Assembly (NCBI GenBank): GCA_002368715.1
Contig: DFEO01000071.1
Coordinates: 1-8,624, forward strand
From: Ruminococcus sp. UBA3800
GTDB lineage: Bacteria; Bacillota; Clostridia; Oscillospirales; Ruminococcaceae
Direction: 5' to 3'
DNA: 8,624 nt
Below are positions 6,664 to 8,624 of this stretch, one piece after another (the stretch's first letter is position 1; each line of letters begins with the position of its first letter). The notes beneath the pieces were generated by a model. It did no database searches and had not been told where the DNA came from. It saw only the letters and a list, made by a program, of their open reading frames with translations. The translations under genes and the position numbers were made by a program.

Positions 6664-7233
6664 ATGGGATTTCTTGATAAAGTTGCTGATTTTTTAGATG
6701 ACGGCAAGCTCAACGGTTCGGCTGATAAATCGAAATTCAAAGAGGGCATGAAAAAGCCCGAGGATAATGCACAGGCTGCTCCTGCACCTGATGCCGGCAC
6801 AGCGGCACCTGTAAACAATCAGGTTCCTGCTCAGCCGCAGGCAAGTGCTCCTGTAAGCACGCCTAAGGAGGAAGTGGTTTTTATTGAACCGGGCGTTGAA
6901 ACAACTGTCAAAATAGGCTTTGACAATGCAATCATATATATTGACAGCAATAACCAGACTGTAAAACTTGCAGGTCATGGAACGGTTCGTGTTGAGTTGA
7001 GCACAAGACAGAAATATAATGATATCAAGAAGATTTTAGAAGCTGATTTCAAAGGCAATTGTGTCAGCATGATAACATCATACAGACCGCAGCCGAGTCA
7101 GATCCAAAAATACACTAAAGAGATCGAGAAAAGTGCAAGCTATATCTCAAACGCTATACCATATCTTACTGTTAAAGCGACAAGCATTATGCTTAACGCC
7201 AGTCCTGCACCCGGCGAAACTCCAATGCTTTGA
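6664..7233 (+). CDS. Hypothetical protein with Ala/Pro/Gln-rich linker
   Basis: This 189-residue protein is preceded by AAGGAGA (6649-6655), 8 bases before its ATG and inside the end of glcK, so its translation is tied to the kinase gene. I do not recognise the family. Residues 1-30 form a charged, partly amphipathic helix-like segment beginning MGFLDKVADFLDDGK. Residues ~36-66 are a low-complexity linker rich in Ala, Pro and Gln. Residues ~67-189 look like a compact alpha/beta domain: predicted strands around VVFIEPG, TTVKIGFDNAIIYID and TVRVELS, then a helix (YNDIKKILEADF) and a longer helical region. There is no signal peptide, membrane segment, cysteine cluster or nucleotide-binding motif. 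The single cysteine is at residue 133. An AAGGAGG inside the gene (6865-6871) marks the linker/domain boundary but has no well-placed in-frame start after it. It is probably cytoplasmic and its role is unknown. Confidence 0.8.
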   Translation: MGFLDKVADFLDDGKLNGSADKSKFKEGMKKPEDNAQAAPAPDAGTAAPVNNQVPAQPQASAPVSTPKEEVVFIEPGVETTVKIGFDNAIIYIDSNNQTVKLAGHGTVRVELSTRQKYNDIKKILEADFKGNCVSMITSYRPQPSQIQKYTKEIEKSASYISNAIPYLTVKATSIMLNASPAPGETPML

Positions 7234-7285
7234 TAATTATTCATCTGCTTTGCAGAAAAAAATATAATAAAAGAAGGTAATTATT

Positions 7286-8624
7286 ATGTCAGAATCAAAA
7301 TCTTTTTTCTGTGACGGAGTAGACAAGGCTCCGCAGAGATCACTGTTCAATGCGCTCGGTATGACTGCCGAGGAAATGAGAAGACCGCTCGTTGGTATAG
7401 TTTCTTCATACAATGAGATCGTACCGGGCCATATGAATATCGACAAGATAGTTGAGGCCGTTAAGTTGGGCGTTGCAATGGCCGGAGGGACTCCGATCGT
7501 GTTCCCTGCTATCGCTGTCTGTGACGGTATTGCTATGGGTCATGTGGGTATGAAGTATTCTCTCGTTACCCGTGACCTCATCGCTGACTCTACCGAGTGT
7601 ATGGCGCTGGCTCACCATTTTGATGCGCTCGTTATGATCCCTAACTGTGACAAGAACGTTCCGGGTCTGCTTATGGCTGCCGCAAGAGTAAATGTTCCTA
7701 CTATCTTTGTTTCGGGCGGCCCGATGCTCGCAGGCCATGTGAAGGGAAAGAAGACCTCTCTGTCCAGTATGTTTGAAGCGGTAGGTACCTACAACGCCGG
7801 CAAGTTTACGCTCGAAGACGTTGAGGAGTTTGAGAACAAGGCTTGTCCGACCTGCGGAAGCTGCTCGGGAATGTATACGGCAAACTCTATGAACTGTCTG
7901 ACTGAGGTGCTCGGTATGGGTCTCAGAGGAAACGGAACTATCCCTGCTGTTTATTCCGAGAGAATAAAGCTTGCCAAGAAGGCAGGTATGCAGGTAATGG
8001 AGCTTTACAGACAGAATATAAGACCGAGAGATATTATGACCAAGGAAGCATTTATCAATGCTATCACTGCTGATATGGCTCTCGGATGTTCTACAAACTC
8101 TATGCTCCACCTTCCTGCTATCGCTCACGAGTGCGGTGTTGAGCTTGACCTTGATTTTGTAAACGAGATCTCCAAGAGAACACCTAACCTCTGTCACCTT
8201 GCTCCCGCAGGCCACACCTATATGGAGGACCTTAACGAAGCCGGCGGCGTATATGCAGTTCTTAACGAGCTCAATAAAAAAGACCTTATAAATACCGAGT
8301 GCATGACTTGCACAGGAAAGACCTTAGGCGAGAACATCAAGGGAGTTGTGAACAGAAATCCCGAGCTGATAAGACCTATCGATGATCCATACAGCCAGAC
8401 AGGCGGTATTGCTGTTCTAAAGGGCAACCTTGCGCCTGACACCTGTGTTGTAAAGAGGTCGGCGGTTGCTCCCGAGATGCTTCAGCATGAAGGCCCTGCA
8501 AGAGTGTTTGACTCCGAGGAAGATGCTATCGCTGCGATAAGAGGCGGAAAGATCGTTGCAGGCGATGTTGTTGTCATCAGGTATGAAGGCCCTAAGGGCG
8601 GCCCCGGAATGAGAGAGATGCTCA
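7286..8624 (+). CDS. ilvD: Dihydroxy-acid dehydratase, N-terminal part (3' end outside window)
   Basis: IlvD converts 2,3-dihydroxy-3-methylbutanoate and its isoleucine-pathway homologue into 2-oxo acids in valine, leucine and isoleucine synthesis. The frame is open from ATG 7286 to the window edge: 446 codons of a family usually ~550-570 residues long, so the C-terminal fifth is missing. Visible landmarks are [11 protein letters not shown] at 79-89, NCDKNVPG at 120-127 (Cys121 as cluster ligand, Asp122/Lys123 near the metal) and [16 protein letters not shown] at 187-202 (Cys193 as cluster ligand). Residues 45-50 read IVPGHM, where the plant-type [2Fe-2S] enzymes carry a TPCN cysteine. This resembles the E. 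coli-like, oxygen-sensitive class and would suit an anaerobe, but that is inference. AAGAAGG (7271-7277) lies 8 bases upstream of the start. The 52-base gap before the gene has no room for a T-box or leader-peptide attenuator, so it is probably read from upstream. Confidence 0.95.
   Translation, partial: MSESKSFFCDGVDKAPQRSLFNALGMTAEEMRRPLVGIVSSYNEIVPGHMNIDKIVEAVKLGVAMAGGTPIVFPAIAVCDGIAMGHVGMKYSLVTRDLIADSTECMALAHHFDALVMIPNCDKNVPGLLMAAARVNVPTIFVSGGPMLAGHVKGKKTSLSSMFEAVGTYNAGKFTLEDVEEFENKACPTCGSCSGMYTANSMNCLTEVLGMGLRGNGTIPAVYSERIKLAKKAGMQVMELYRQNIRPRDIMTKEAFINAITADMALGCSTNSMLHLPAIAHECGVELDLDFVNEISKRTPNLCHLAPAGHTYMEDLNEAGGVYAVLNELNKKDLINTECMTCTGKTLGENIKGVVNRNPELIRPIDDPYSQTGGIAVLKGNLAPDTCVVKRSAVAPEMLQHEGPARVFDSEEDAIAAIRGGKIVAGDVVVIRYEGPKGGPGMREML

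Noticed and set aside
6865..6886. A perfect AAGGAGG inside the 6664-7233 gene at the linker/domain boundary, as a possible internal translation start for the C-terminal domain.
   Set aside because: The only in-frame start nearby, GTG 6874, is 2 bases away, which is too close. TTG 6884 is out of frame. The Lys-Glu-Glu codons explain the sequence.
7244..7262. The TCTGC-TTT-GCAGA hairpin after the hypothetical gene as a terminator.
   Set aside because: The stem is only 5 bp and is followed by A residues on the plus strand rather than T. On the minus strand there is no gene needing termination here.
7240..7268. TATAAT at 7263-7268 with a 17-base spacer from TTCATC, as a possible ilvD promoter.
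   Set aside because: The -35 matches only three of six bases, and transcription would start at ~7275, inside the ribosome binding site and about 10 bases before the ATG. The TATAAT is easily explained by the A/T-rich gap.
7406..8442. Long minus-strand open frames opposite ilvD.
   Set aside because: They lie fully antisense to clear dihydroxy-acid dehydratase coding sequence, their translations show no family motifs, and they have no promoter or ribosome binding site that I can see.

Overview
The window reads as ordinary chromosome from an anaerobic, low- to mid-GC Gram-positive bacterium of the class Clostridia. A Ruminococcus-like member of the Oscillospirales is most likely. The evidence is strong AAGGAGG-type ribosome binding sites, consensus sigma-A promoters, a DnaB/DnaD-like plus DnaI-like replication pair (a Firmicutes arrangement), a ROK-type glucokinase and an O-acetylhomoserine sulfhydrylase. 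The genus is an inference from style and gene content; there is no rRNA in the window to confirm it.

Layout. On the plus strand, bases 1-864 hold the C-terminal part of a protein of unknown function that begins outside the window. It is followed after 16 bases by an O-acetylhomoserine sulfhydrylase gene (881-2146, metY-type). A bidirectional hairpin terminator at 2156-2190 separates this from two minus-strand genes transcribed towards it. These are a DnaB/DnaD-family protein (3201-4199) and a DnaI/DnaC-type AAA+ helicase loader (2202-3185), 15 bases apart and served by a near-consensus promoter at 4233-4261. A divergent intergenic region (4200-4454) also carries the promoter of a plus-strand operon. 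That operon runs mannose-6-phosphate isomerase (4455-5420), a small two-helix membrane protein (5425-5682), ROK glucokinase (5701-6660), an unrecognised protein with an Ala/Pro-rich linker (6664-7233) and dihydroxy-acid dehydratase ilvD (from 7286, running off the right edge).

How the genes work together. ManA and GlcK both feed hexoses into glycolysis at the hexose-6-phosphate level, which suits an organism using mannose- and glucose-containing polysaccharides. MetY and IlvD belong to methionine and branched-chain amino-acid synthesis. The DnaB/DnaD-like and DnaI-like proteins are expected to load the replicative helicase together.

No mobile element, CRISPR array, RNA gene or obviously new multi-gene system was seen. 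The observations most worth a second look are the manA leader, where a C(UACG)G-capped hairpin lies between a perfect Shine-Dalgarno sequence and an ATG that is otherwise too far away; the duplicated DnaD-type domain in the replication protein; and two uncharacterised small proteins inside the sugar-kinase operon.
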